Source: Chionoecetes opilio (Eukaryota; Arthropoda; Malacostraca; Decapoda; Majidae). From it: a stretch of DNA of 64,000 bases. Shown here piece by piece: positions 10,999 to 23,809 of the stretch. The stretch covers positions 35,001 through 99,000 of the forward strand of contig JACEEZ010004843.1 of assembly GCA_016584305.1 (NCBI GenBank), read 5' to 3'. Below the pieces are notes generated by a model. The model had not been told where the DNA came from. It worked only from the letters and a program-made list of their open reading frames with translations, and did no database searches. How positions within the stretch are numbered: the stretch's first letter is position 1; every line of letters begins with the position of its first letter. A program made the position numbers and the translations under genes.

Positions 10999-13900
10999 TT
11001 AGTAAGCATGGTCCTTGATGAAGAGGCCGGCGTCACCAGCATGGCCCTTGCAGGAGCCCCACTCGTAGGTGCCCTGGGAGGCGCTGCTGTTGGCCTGCAA
11101 AGAAATTATAGTATGAGACTGTAATCCTTCCTACTATTATCTTTCTCATGGTAACCAGGCACAAGATGAAAAATACACACCTTGATATCATTATCATCAT
11201 ACCTAGTGGGAGTAGTAATAGTATTGCTGTTGTTATCAATCATTTCGTTCACGCTTGTTCTAATGGCAACATAAGTTACATAATTAAATAAAAAAATACT
11301 CTGGAAACCAATATAGACACATGATATGTCGACTGACAGTATACCAATATATTCCCATATCTGTGTTAGGGGAAGAAGTTCCTAAATTCACACAAATCAA
11401 GTTACTCCATTTTACAAGACCCTGCAAAAACGTTCATGACCAAGTTTAATTATATTTCTCCTTTTTACAAGACCCCTTAAAAAAATGTGTTCATGACCAA
11501 GTTCCAAATTCACACAAATCAAGGTTATGGAATTTATGCAATACCCCTGCAAAAGTTTCAACCATTCCTAACTTACCATCTTACTATTTTACAAGTAAAG
11601 TTCATACAATTCTAATTCACCAATCAAGTAACTCATTTACAGCCCTAGCAAAAACGATGACCAAGTTCCTTAAATTCACAAAATAAGTTACTATTTCAAG
11701 ACTGCAATAAGTTCAGAAAGTTCCAAATTCACACAAATCAAGTTACTCCATTTTACAAGACCCCTGCAAAAACGTTCATGACCAAGTTCCTAAATTCACA
11801 CAAATCAAGTTACTCCATTTTACAAGACCCCTGCAAAAACGTTCATGACCAAGTTCCTAAATTCACACAAATCAAGTTACTCCATTTTACAAGACCTCTG
11901 CAAAAACGTTCATGACCAAGTAGGATTTATTTTCTCTTTTTTTACCCCCATTTAAAAAAATTGTTTTGTACTTTGTCTTGACCAATTTCAAGTGAAAAAT
12001 GAAGGTGTATGGAATTCTAGTGCAATATATCATAGTTTTCAACATTCCAACTCTCTGTAACTTTTCTATAAGTTAATTAATACAATTTCTATTCCACCTC
12101 ACTAAGCAGAATGACATGCTTGTACAGCTAGTGGGAGTTAGAAAAGAATGAAGCCCTTTCGAACCATCTCCCAACACCAGCTATGTTCAAAACTATAAGA
12201 CATAAGCTTAAATAATGTGAAAGTTTATATGTACAAAGATTATGAGTCGAGTATAAAGTTGATAGATCAATTCAAGAACTTAGAGTGATGTGGACAGGAA
12301 TTGGGCACATATGGCATTGCAGCCAAAATGTTAAGAAACGCATGTAGTATTGAGGTAAATGGCAAACGAGGGTGAAAGCTTTAGAATATATGGAGGAGCT
12401 CAAAAGGATGTGAAATGTCACTGTGACTTTTGAATTTGTTGATGGATTGAGTTGTGAGAGGTGAAGGTAAGGTTGTTAATAGCAGTAAATGAAGAGGCTT
12501 TGCAAATACTGGTAGAGCAGTTTCATATAACTTGTAGGAAGCAGAAGTTAAAATCAAAACTAAAAACAAAAGCAGGAGGTAGTTTTCAAGGAGAAGGCTG
12601 GATGCTGCATGAAACCAGACTGCATGACAGAAGTAAATGAATTAGGACACCTTGAATCAGTCTTACGCAAACATGGAAGTAGGGAAGGGAAAGTACCAGA
12701 GAAAAGCCTCACAAGAGAGAAAAGGGCATATGTATCAATGAAAGGCAGGACAGTGAATATGGAACAATGTAATAGCATAATAATGCCAAAACTAACATAT
12801 GCAAGTGAGGCATGGATATGGAATGATTCATGCAAAGGAGTTAATATGCTTGTGAGGTGCTTCTTGGGTAAATAGGATGGATGGTGAAGGCAGTGAAAGT
12901 GTGTAAGGAAGGTCTGGTATGTCTGCTGCAGGTGAAGGAATATGCTGTAATGTGATGGAGGTGGTCAAATGCAGCACCCTTGGTCACTTGGAAAGAATGC
13001 AAAGTAATTAGATGAAAGGGAGAATACAAAGGGGTGGAGTGGCACTGGATACTATGAGTGAGAAGGGCGAACGCTTTATAAAATGAGAGGAAAGTTTTCT
13101 AATACTGTTGAGATGAAGGATGGGAGACAGGGATGAAATATGCAAGAGTGAAGTGAGATGAAAGAGATAGATAGAAGTTCCTCTGTTGTGGTTGCCCCTT
13201 TGAGGAAGGTATCTCCAAGGAATGACTGGACATCAGATAAGGTTGATAACAGCATCGTGGAGATATATGTAGTATCAGACGGTGTAGTCTGTTGAGTATA
13301 TCATCAGCTATATTTACTTGCAAACTTGCAATTGCCAGCCAATGTGTTAGCATTGCCTCATCCCACTGTTAACCTGACTGATGAAAACAAAACATTGTTG
13401 AGTGGAAAATGCAATTTTCCAAAAAAAAATAGAAAATTTGCATACAACGAAGCCTGGCAGACATAGTCACTTTGTACCATTATCTCCAGGGATTAGGATG
13501 ACTTCTCTAACCTCACAAAGTCATGCAGGGCAGTGTTGCGATCTTTATCACTTTCATTCTCACTCCTGTTGTTATGAAGAAAGGGCATTGTCACAAAATA
13601 GTGCCCCATCTTCACGCAGTAGAGCAATGTTGTGTATGTCCCACTTTCACATGCTCCATTCACAAATTAATGTAATGGTATAAAATCATCAGAGCCACTT
13701 GGCTAAAATGGATCATCCCTTCAGCCTGATCGGTGCCTTGCTGGTGTTGCAGCGCTAATGCTGATGAGGGTGGGTTCAAACCCCACCCCAGCTAATAGAA
13801 AAAAGGGAATTATTTATTTCCCAAATTATGATTACCACCCTGAGTCAGGTTGTCTGTAGAAGGATATACTGATGGGATTTCAGAAGGTAACTGTGGGCCA

Positions 13901-16268
13901 AGTGCAGTGTAACACTCTGATCAGCGACACTTCCCCCATGGAGCATTACATTGCTCGCAATACGGCCCAAGCGCAGCTCGTTTGATGGGGTGAACAAAAG
14001 CAACTACTCCCCCCTTGACCAGGCTGCCCCCTTCGGCATCCCCTCAGAAGACCAACACAACGACGATTAGAAGAGAGAAGAAAGCAGAATTCCCAGCGTT
14101 ACAGTATTCATATCTTACAAACTAAAAATTAAATGAAAATTTAGGATATAGTTTGGTGATTTGCAGAGTACATAGTTCACAAAGTAGCCAGCATCACAGT
14201 GGTTATGACTGGAGGCAAGTTTCTACTTTTGTTTTTTTAGTTTTGGGGGCTATTCTACATTATGAATTATCTAACCATCAGCTACATTTTACAAAATGTA
14301 TCATATAGTATAGCATATCATGTGATCAGGGCCCGGGAGAGGGAGGGGGGAACTGGTATCTCAGCACCAGGGCCCGGACATGATGAGGAATACAAGATTC
14401 AAAAGAAATTGACTCTAAAGTGGCAAAAATTCTAAAAATTTTAGGGGCCCAGAATCACATAAGGACCAGGGCCCCATGGTGTCTCTACCTGGCCCTGCAT
14501 GTGATGCTGTAGAGGACAGTGAATAATGTCAAATATAACTGCTGTTTAGGGCAAAAAATACCTTGGCTCGCTTCATGAGTTCCTCTTGGCCTGCCTTCAC
14601 GTTCTCATCCTTGCCGCCCCATGCCCGCAGTACAGAGGCTTGGAGAGCACGACCATAGCTGAAGGTGAGAGCCCAGGGCTTCTTGGCCGCCACACACTTA
14701 TTGATGGCATCCAAGTGCATGGACGCTTCTTCCTCAGACTGGCCACCAGACAGGAAGGTAACGCCAGGCACTGCTGCTGGCATGGTGCGTGACAGGGCCA
14801 CCACTGTAGCCTGTGGAAAAATTGAGTGCTTAATCATAACACTGGTTTACAGATGAATATGCTAACTTTTCTTTGTGTATTTTAATAATTTGTGTATTGA
14901 TGCTCAGAAATATGCTTCCTCGAAATCATGGGTATTCACAAGTACACATTAATGGGAGAAAATGGTGTATAAAAAGAAAACATTGATGGACTCTGTAGTA
15001 ACAGATAGAGGGGAGAAGTACAGGTCAGCAGATGTATCACAAGGAATAAAGGAGTATGGATGTCTAGAAAACATACCCATAGCACTTGCAAAAGAAAGGA
15101 GGAAGCTGAGCGAGAGGAAAGGAGGAGATATGAAAAGATAAAAGAAAAGGGTAAGGGTAGTAATATGCCGGGAGAGTTTCTGGGAACATATGCCTGCCTC
15201 TCAAACATTGCTTTCATGATAACGCATCCCTATATTTTACTCAAAGACAAAATATTGAACATTTGCGCCTATGGTGGGTGTGCCTTATGTTGTGTTTAGG
15301 CATACTGATCAGGTTGATAACCTTACCTTGGCCACCTCATCGGGAGTGAACTTCTTAGAGCAGGACTGGCCGGCAGTCACCATGTTGGGCTTGAGCAGGG
15401 TGCCCTCCAGGAAGACGTGGTGGTCATTGAGTGCCTTGTACACAAAGGCCAGCACTGTTTCTGTGACCTTCTGTGCTCGGTCTAAGTCGTGTTCACCATC
15501 AGGAAGAACCTAGTAATCAAAGAGTTCAGGATTAAGATACAGAACCTTGTAAACTGACGAGAATACACATATATGTTAGATACAAATACATTTCATTCAA
15601 ATGTTTAGCAAACCAAAACATCTGAGTAATAGAGTGCATGAAAAATAGGAACATCCAGTTCAACAGAGGCTGTATCAAACTTTCCACAATAAGTTTTTAG
15701 CCTCCTACAAAGATGTTTTCAGATCCACTATTATGCAAAGGCTGTGAGCTTGAAATTATCCACAAAACTCAGACAAATGGGATGCACCAATGAAGAAAAA
15801 TTAAGTTCTTATCTACAAAGGAAGTAAATGTATATTGTAAATGTACGCATAATAACAATACATCTTTGAAATTTGCTATCTATTATAAGCAACATTTATA
15901 CTATATTACATTGCATTCCTCTATCCCATAAGATTCTTCATTATAATCTACTTAAATTATTGACAATGGCTGGAGTGGCATTAGACACCCGAGAGTAAGC
16001 GGGCACTAAGAGATATGTTTGTGAATGTGTTTATTGCATGCATTTTTGTATGCTTGAAAAACTCATTTAAAGTCAAATAGAATGCAATGAAAGCTAAAAC
16101 TGCCCTACCTGCAATTCATGGACCAAAGACTACTCTATACATGTAGTCTTTGTATGGACACATGGTATCTTAAAAAGATAACTTAAAAATAATCAAAATA
16201 TCTAACCTACCTTGTCTTTCATACTACTTGACACAGTAGTCATTTTTTGCCTTCATATTTAAAGACTG

Positions 16269-16336
<68 letters not shown>

Positions 16337-16351
16337 CTCTCTCTCTCTCTC

Positions 16352-16394
<43 letters not shown>

Positions 16395-18012
16395 ATTCTC
16401 TCTATTTTACTCTCCTAAATATCTCTCTTTATCACCTCTTCTACTATCTCTCTCTGCATGTCCTACACTGCTTCTGTGTACACTTCCTCATCTTTTTGCA
16501 ACACCGCAATTTACTTCCATAGTATCCTACTCCACATCATCTCAAACACTTCTCTCTTACTACAACCTTCTAATCTTCCTGGCCTCATGGCCACTCTAAA
16601 GAACGGCAACTCGACTGACTAAATATCAAAATTCTTATGTATTGATGCTAAATATAATTGTCAATTGTGCTGAAAACTATAATTTTTTGTTCCAAAACCA
16701 TATGCTGATGCTGTGGAGTCACTATATCATTGCGTTAGTGGTTCCTTCCAGGTACTGTACTCATACATGGAATTTACACATCACATGGAAATTATGGGAA
16801 AAGCTTACACAAACTATACAGTCTGCAAAAATGTTATACTTCATTCTTATCTAAATTGCATGATCTGCCACCCACCTCAGGCTCCACAATGGGGACCAGG
16901 CCGTTCATCTGGCAGATGGAGGCATAGCGGGCCAGCACATTGGCATTCTCCAACATGGACTGGTAGCTGGGGGTGTTCTTGCCAATCTTCAGGACACAGC
17001 GCCACTTGGCGAAGTCACAACCATCCTTCTTGTACTGGGCACAGCGCTGGGACAGGTCGTCCAGGCCCTGGGTGGAGCTCTCGCCCTCAGACCCCATCAA
17101 CGGCACCACACCTTTGTCCACCTGGCGCACACACAAACAACTGCTCAGTCATCAGATACCTAATCTCAAAATTTGCTTACTGTCCAATTCATATCAACTT
17201 AATTCATAAATTTACAAAATGAGCAACCTGTAAGGAATACAGACTGCCCTTCTAGGAATTACATGCCCAGTGTCTCAGGGGTGGCTCTATAGTTAACCAT
17301 AGCCCATAACTGCACCACAGAGAATACCCTACAGACCACACTGTAGTGGGCGGTGGAGTCGCCACACCCCTACGCCTGATTAATAGCAGCTACTGTATTT
17401 GTGGGTAAATATCTGTCAAGAGTTGGCAGATCCAAAGAAAGATCAATTTTCTTACCTTGATACCGGGAATGATGCCCTTCTGCTTAATGAGGTCGATAAA
17501 TGAGGTGCCATCATCACTCTTCTGATACACAGTCTCGTGGAAGAGGATCACTCCAGAGATGTATTCAGAAACAGACTGTTGAAGAAAATCATAATGACTG
17601 TTAATCCTAGGAGCATATACCCACAGAACGTTTCCTGAAATTTGAGATCTATCACTGTGGCCTTATTCCTATATGGATTCACATGTTACAAACAAAGTGT
17701 TGTGTTCACAAGAACATATTGTCTCGGGTCTGGCTTAAAACAGGATTCAGACATGCTGAAGGGTAAAATCTCGATGGAGTGTAAAACAACTTAATGGCAA
17801 ACAGTTACCTTATCAGTAGTGAAGAGAAGCTGGCGGTACTTGCGGCGGAGTTCGTCAGTATTTTCTACTCCAATGTCTGCAAGGCGCTTGCCCATTGTTG
17901 ACACTGATTCATCAGCAGCCAAAATGCCCTTGCCCTTGGCAGTGATGGCATTGGCAATCCTGCGCAGCTCCTGCTGCAGGGCCTCATCAGGGTAGGTGAA
18001 GTAAGTAGTCAT
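10999..18012 (-). CDS. Ald: Fructose-bisphosphate aldolase, class I
   Basis: Glycolytic/gluconeogenic enzyme that cleaves fructose-1,6-bisphosphate to DHAP and glyceraldehyde-3-phosphate in the cytosol. Coding exons on the minus strand are 18,012-17,809; 17,575-17,456; 17,121-16,876; 15,509-15,327; 14,810-14,562; 11,094-10,999. They code for 68+40+82+61+83+31 = 365 residues (family about 364), with GT/AG at every junction and all introns in phase 0. In family register, counting Met as 1: Asp34 in ILAADES, Lys147 in FAKWR, Glu188 in IVEPE, the Schiff-base Lys230 in [17 protein letters not shown] and SYGRALQAS for phosphate binding, and the C-terminal Tyr365 in DHAY. The ATG follows ACC, and a splice acceptor (CCCACAG) lies 7 bases upstream, so at least one 5' noncoding exon exists further right. 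The last intron (about 3.5 kb) carries a 67 bp tandem array, a LINE remnant and a SINE. Confidence 0.97.
11366..11932. repeat. 67 bp tandem array in the last aldolase intron
   Basis: About eight copies, the left ones degenerate. The consensus contains AAATTCACACAAATCAAGTT, ACTCCATTTTACAAGACCCC and TGCAAAAACGTTCATGACCA. The three rightmost units are nearly identical and the left ones have drifted or lost segments, so the array has been expanding at its right side. Confidence 0.88.
12600..13090 (+). pseudogene. Non-LTR retrotransposon reverse-transcriptase C-terminal remnant
   Basis: The frame at 12,609-12,875 reads through [15 protein letters not shown], then GRTVNMEQ, then [11 protein letters not shown]. 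After stops and shifts it continues with [12 protein letters not shown] and [10 protein letters not shown]. This order matches the end of the reverse-transcriptase domain and the following region of non-LTR elements abundant in decapod genomes (the LTYxSExWTWN and RWFGHLERM blocks). It has several stops and frame changes, so it is dead. It sits in the last aldolase intron, on the opposite strand to aldolase. Confidence 0.7.
13690..14075 (+). mobile_element. tRNA-derived SINE-like repeat in aldolase intron
   Basis: A B-box-like GGGTTCAAACCCC lies near 13,772-13,784. An A-box-like TTGGCTAAAATGG lies upstream near 13,699. A body of about 280 bp follows. No second copy was recognised in this window, so family membership is inferred from the promoter boxes only. 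Confidence 0.45.
16271..16392. repeat. (CT)n microsatellite in aldolase intron
   Basis: CT-rich run with occasional extra C interruptions, in the intron between aldolase exons 3 and 4. Confidence 0.97.
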
Positions 18013-18884
18013 GGTGGATCTGTGGGAATAACAAAAAGTACTATTACATATCTTGAAATTGCAAAATATTCATGAAAATCAAATTGATAGCAGTTTCAAC
18101 ACTGAGGCTGATAAACATCTATGTTTGAAAAAGGATTACTTGTTCTTCTAATTACAATCAACTCTTAAGAAAATAGAAAAAAACATGGCACACTATCTGC
18201 AGCATGTTGCTCACAAAATGTTCATATTGTAATCAAATATATGTGACTGTTGCTATTGTATCATGTACACAATCCCGTACTACACTTAGTTAAACGATAT
18301 AGGGCACAATTCTGACAGAAATAATGATAATAAATTACAAATACTATTTAGTAAAACTAGTTTTCTGAAGTTAACTATCGTCAAGGTCCATATGAGTCAC
18401 CTATCACGAAAATGACTGAAATATACATGAAGAAAATCTTGTCTACTGAAAAACTGTAGTTTTTTATTCATGTGTATTAAAGTATTGTGTCTACATATTT
18501 GCCAAGGAACACCAACAAGAAATCAATACTTCAATTACCTTCATACACCATTTCCTTTGCCATTAAAATAATAATGGAAAACTAAATTTGTATTAGATGA
18601 TATGGCAACACTCCCTGACGTCTTAGCCCTTTAAACGCGCAGGGCATTTAAAATACGCGCGAAAGTTGGGTGGTGTTTCAGCTGTCTGAAAATGCCAAAA
18701 CCTAATTTTCGTATATTTTGTGGAAATTCGGCTTCTGAAAACTTACCCCTCCCCTTAAATAGGCAGATACTGGTGTGTGATTTAGATACGTGTCTGTCTT
18801 TCAGGGAGGACAGAAATAAAAGAGTAAAAGGGAACAGTTTCAAATTGACTCATATGCAGCCACAGTTCCATCAACGAGGTTATT

Positions 18885-18990
18885 GACGATAAAATTCCAA
18901 CCACACCAGGATGAAACTGAGCGAGTAGGGTTCGAACGGGGGACAATACAAGCGAAGCCATTTCGATACCACTAAAGAACAATCTCGATA
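18885..18990 (-). mobile_element. tRNA-like SINE fragment
   Basis: The minus strand shows a tRNA-like B box CGTTCGAACCC near 18,931-18,941 and a GTGGTATCGAAATGGC stretch before it. It is followed by TCGTCAATAACCTCG, resembling the body of SINE family B at 24,590-24,610. Confidence 0.45.
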
Positions 18991-19844
18991 TTCATGCATG
19001 GATATAAGACTATTATGATAAGTATAAATCACAGTTTCCCTATTCCATCGTTACGAAATGCTGTCTTTTGTTGCTTCCATTGCTGGCTTCTTAGCAATGG
19101 ATGGATGACCTTGCACTCCAAAGATCACCTTGGCCGTCCGTGTGTGCCCTCACAGGGAATATTGGCAAGCCTCACCATCGGGACGCATTTAACTTTTGCA
19201 TCCTGTCTATCACCCTACCTGGTACACTCGTCGCTCGTAAGTATTTCTCCCTTATCAATACAGTTGCCCATCGCAAGGCTCCCCCGTCACCACAACACAG
19301 ACGCACAGGAATGCATGCCGATATTTAAGTAATGCTGCGTGGATAGCAATACACACGCGCACTCTCACTCCAATGCTTTCGTACCGCACCGCCGCGTGGA
19401 ATGTTGGCGTACGTATGTAGAGCATACAATCAATTTGACAATCAATTTGAAGTTCTAAGTCATTCTCAAAATATTCAGATCATACGTTATAATACTCGAG
19501 AGCCGTACTAGCCCGTATAATGTTTCAGCAATCCTACCTTGGGATAACTATTGGATTTCTGACTTGAGAATATATCGCTGTAAAGAAACGTTTTGTACAT
19601 ATAGGCTACGTCTAAACTAATAACTATGTCATAGTTATAAGTTTATAATCATTATATATGATCTATACTATATAGATATATGCTTATAGTTTAAGAATAT
19701 ATTAAACTAATATCAAGCTTCAAGATATTTTCGAACTGATAATTTCCGGTGTCACTGATCTGCGTATAGATAGATGTCTGTATTCAAACCCATGCAGTGT
19801 GTGTGTGTGTGTGTCCTTCACCTACGGTCTTACACGCAAGCTGG

Positions 19845-20065
19845 ACTCGTGATCACCAGCTATTACCCACCTGGAAAGAGCTTGGAGCATATAGTGACCG
19901 ATCTTAGGGTAATACTGGGACCTCACATACCACACACACCTCATCCCCTTGCTCAAGAGGGACAGTAACAGCCTGTGCTGTCCGCGGAATTCACTCCAAA
20001 GCAGGGCTTGAACCACCGACTTACTGAACAGCAAGCGGTGATGCTTCCAACCTGACCACACTGGC
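19845..20065 (-). mobile_element. tRNA-like SINE candidate
   Basis: On the minus strand a B-box-like GGTGGTTCAAGCCC occurs near 20,002-20,015, with a possible A-box region upstream (GTCAGGTTGGAAGC). The remaining body has no known similarity. Moderate support only. Confidence 0.35.
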
Positions 20066-20870
20066 TGTGTGAGTGTGTGTGCGTGTGTGTCAGTGTGTGT
20101 GTGTGTGTGCTTATCAGTTCATTGCCTTATTTATTTATCTCTTTTTAAGTTTAAGAGCGCGAGCAAAGCACGTAAGCGATACTGCGAAGGGTCAATAACA
20201 CAGCACCTCGCGGATAACAATGGGGCAAGAAAAACTGGCAACTGTGTGATGCAATCGTGCAGCTGTGCCTCGGGAGTACGATGCCATTTCCTCTAATTTC
20301 ACATATTATCAGTGCCACTCCGTGAAGGACCTGCCGGCCCAGTGCCGGTGCCAGCCATTGGTATGGGGATGTGCCCTCATTCCTGGTTGGTGTTCCCCCA
20401 TCCCATTTTGTAATGAGTAGATCAATGGATGGCGTGAAAATATTATATAACATGGTGTAAAATAAAACCGTATGAAATAGCTACAGTACACACACACACA
20501 CACACATCACATGAACTATGAAACAAACGCATAAAATCATCCCTATACGGTCTGCTACCGGAATGGAGGTGTATGATATGGGCGGCTCCCGGCGGCCCAA
20601 TGATTTTCCCAGCAGGTGCAGAGCTCAACACCGGTAATCAGACTATGAACAAAGACAGGAAATACTACGATAGCACTCTCACAACACTGTTTAGAGAACA
20701 CTAGGGGCCTGCGACAGCCATTACGGGGCTGGTGGCAGGGGAGCGGAGAAGCAATACCTGGTGTGCCGTGGACGGGGTCTGGCGACGCTGTGAGCCGGGG
20801 ATGCCTGGCCTCGACGCTATATCGCCACAATTCTCCTTCAAATGCCCTTCCTCCCCTCGGCTTCATCACC

Positions 20871-20898
20871 ACGCATGCGCCTATAGAGCCGCCATCTT
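20871..20898 (-). promoter_or_regulatory. Candidate aldolase core promoter (NRF1-like and YY1-like sites)
   Basis: On the minus strand AAGATGGCGGC (20,898-20,888) is followed within 10 bases by GCGCATGCGT (20,880-20,871). These match the YY1 and NRF1 consensus types common at animal housekeeping start sites. The orientation agrees with the aldolase gene to the left and the surroundings are relatively GC-rich. A possible splice donor, CCAG before GTATTG, occurs near 20,756. The link to aldolase is inference. Confidence 0.3.
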
Positions 20899-21376
20899 TA
20901 AATTTTCTTTACAATGCTGTCGCAGAACCGTATCAACGATTCTTATAATGATTTCACATACACTATGCAAAACTACAAACCTAGGAAGGCACAATGAATA
21001 TGAGAGGAAGTGAGAGAAACAAGCAGGGGGTGCCTGGTGCCACCGCCCTGGCGTGACCTTGCCCTTCAAGGGGGCGCCCACCGCCAGGTATTGATCCGTG
21101 CAGCCCACACTCCGCGACCCCTCACTGTCTCCTTCCACAACCCCTCGCCCTCACCGCTGAAACTGTGTCATCTGCTCGACCTTACGTTCACCCTGCATCA
21201 CCTTGCTTCCTCTCCCACCCCTCACAACACTAGAACACTCTAATCAGCCCCTATCACCCTATTTTTATATCTTTTCTACCCCTCAGGCCCTCACAACACT
21301 CGATCATTCTATTCTTGGTCTCTATAACCCTTCTTCTATACCTGGCCCATCCCCTTACTTCGCCCTCTCACTATCC

Positions 21377-21838
21377 TGCATCAACCCTACCCTCAACCTG
21401 CATCAACCAACCCTCAACCTGCGTCAACCAACCCTCAACCTGCATCAACCATCCCTCAACCTGCATCATCCTACCCTCAACCTGTATCACCCTACCCTCA
21501 ACCTGCATCAACGTACCCTCAACCTGCATCAACCAACCCTCAACCTGCATCAACCTACCCTCAACCTGCATCACCCTACCCTCAACCTGCATCACCCTAC
21601 CCTCAACCTGCATCACCCTACCCTCAACCTGCATCACCCTACCCTCAACCTGCATCACCCTACCCTCAACCTGCATCACCCTACCCTCAACCTGCATCAC
21701 CCTACCCTCAACCTGCATCACCCTACCCTCAACCTGCATCACCCTACCCTCAACCTGCATCAACCTACCCTCAACTTGCATCAACCACCCCTCAACCTGC
21801 ATCAACCAACCCTCAACTTGCATCACCCATCCCTCACT
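21377..21838. repeat. 21 bp minisatellite, block 1
   Basis: Tandem 21 bp unit, CTGCATCACCCTACCCTCAAC with variants. The period is a multiple of 3, which keeps frames open and gives a translated 7-residue repeat (for example TLNLHHP). The plus strand is almost free of G. Confidence 0.95.
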
Positions 21839-21939
21839 CACATCACCTTATCCTCACCCAATATTCAATCTCAAACTACACCCTCCCTCACACTACTCAT
21901 CCTACCCTTTCAACCTCTCACCTACCCTACGTCACCCTA

Positions 21940-23055
21940 CACACCACCGTCACCCTTCACCACCCTACAGTCACCCTTACACACCCTACCGTCACCCTAC
22001 ACCACCCACCGTCACCCTTCACCACCCTACAGTCACCCTTACACAACCCTACCGTCACCCTTCACCACCTACCGTCACCTACCCCCTACCCTCACCCTGC
22101 ACCACCCTACCGTCACCCTTCACCACCCTACCGTCACCCTACACCACCCTACCGTCACCCTTCACCACCCTACCGTCACCCTTCACCACCCTACCGTCAC
22201 CCTTCACCACCCTACCGTCACCCTACACCACCCTACCGTCACCCTACACCACCCTACCGTCACCCTTCACCACCCTACCGTCACCCTACACCCACACAAC
22301 CCTACCGTCACCCTTCACCACCCTACGTCACCCTACACCACCCTACCGTCACCCTTCACCACCACCTACCCCGTACACCACCTATCACACACCCTACCGT
22401 CACCCTTCACCACCTACCTCACCCTACACAACCCTACCGTCACCCTTCACCACCCTACCGTCACCCTTCACCACCCTAACCGTCACCCTACACCACCCTA
22501 CCGTCACCCATCACCACCCTACCGTCACCCTTCACCACCCTACCGTCCCCTTCACCCTACACCCAAACCCTACCGTCACCCTACACAACCCTACCGTCAC
22601 CCTTACACCCTACCGTACCCTACACCACCCTACCGTCACCCTCACCACCCTACCGTCACCCTACACCACCCTACCGTCACCCTACACACACCCTACCGTC
22701 ACCCTACACACCCTACCGTCACCCTACACCACCCTACGTCACCCTACACAACCCTCGTCACCTACCATCCTACCGTCACCCTTCACACCTACCGTCACCC
22801 TTCACCACCCTACCGTCACCCTACACACCAACCCTACCGTCACCCTACACAACCCTACCGTCACCCTACACAACCCTACCGTCACCCTACACCACCCTAC
22901 CGTCACCCTACACAACCTTACCGTCACCCTACACAACCCTACCGTCACCCTACACAACCCTACCGTCACCCTATACCACCCTATCGTCACCCTACACCAC
23001 CCTACCGTCACCCTACACAACCCTACCGTCACCCTATACCATCCTACCGTCACCC
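21940..23055. repeat. 21 bp minisatellite, block 2
   Basis: Tandem units of ACCGTCACCCTACACCACCCT type with variants (TTCACC, ACACAA) and some length changes. It follows block 1 after a short non-repetitive link. The minus strand carries regularly spaced GGGT/GGTAGGG runs that could form G-quadruplexes. Very long open frames through both blocks (649 and 584 codons, overlapping in different frames) are by-products of the period. Confidence 0.95.
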
Positions 23056-23764
23056 CGTTTCACCACTGACCAATCAATACCCCTTCGTGCATCATCCCGC
23101 ATTATCTTATACCCTCCGCTTTACAGTAAGGTTGAGCAAAAACAGGCTATGATCCATTCAAGATACGTAGGTAAATAACTGTTTAAGAAAGGAAAAGCTG
23201 AAGACAGAGGCTGAATATGTAAAAATCAGGAAAAGAGACTAAGAAAAGGCCGGCTGAAGGTGGTTTAATTGTCAAAGTAAATGTGTGTTTGTTTGGGAAA
23301 ACGTAGGCAGGAAGCGGGTTCGTACAAAGCATAGTAAATCTTGAATTATCTAACATCATCCTGCGCCACACCCGTCTCCTCCCCGTGCATTGCCTAGCCT
23401 TCGATCTATCCCACCCAGCCAACCTTTTACTTAATTCAATCCCACCTTAACCTTGCATCTCCCCACCCATGCACAACTTAACCCTAACACTCACTCTACT
23501 AAGGATATACTACTACCCCAAGTCTCGCTTATGATAGCTGCTAAATTCAACCTCAATAGTATCCTTGCACTCTACCCTGTTTACCAGCCGTGTGCCATAA
23601 TAACAGAGGGCTATTCCATGTAATATTAAATGTTGCCATACTTTAGTAAAATCTTGATCTTACTGGACGGTGCATGTTTATTTGCTTAGATATTTTCATT
23701 CGTATATTTTTTTTTCTTCGCCTATCACAGGGTGGCACAGATCTTCTTCAGTTTCTTGTAGCGA

Positions 23765-23809
<45 letters not shown>

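Larger units (their letters stand above)
18013..20870. other. Upstream/5' intron region of aldolase
   Basis: No coding exon is visible. Because an acceptor abuts the aldolase ATG, this stretch is most likely the first intron, or contains a 5' noncoding exon I could not locate. It holds tRNA-like repeats at about 18,885-18,990 and 19,845-20,065, plus short GT runs at 19,798-19,813 and 20,067-20,110 and an AC run near 20,488. Confidence 0.5.

Noticed and set aside
11366..11932. CRISPR-like regular array
   Set aside because: The 67 bp units are contiguous tandem repeats with no unique spacers, in a eukaryotic intron. The 41 bp array at 715-855 is rejected for the same reason.
21203..23152. Very long open frames (649 and 584 codons) with 7-residue repeats
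   Set aside because: They overlap in different frames and exist because the underlying minisatellite has a 21 bp period without stops. There is no start context, splice signal or non-repetitive domain.
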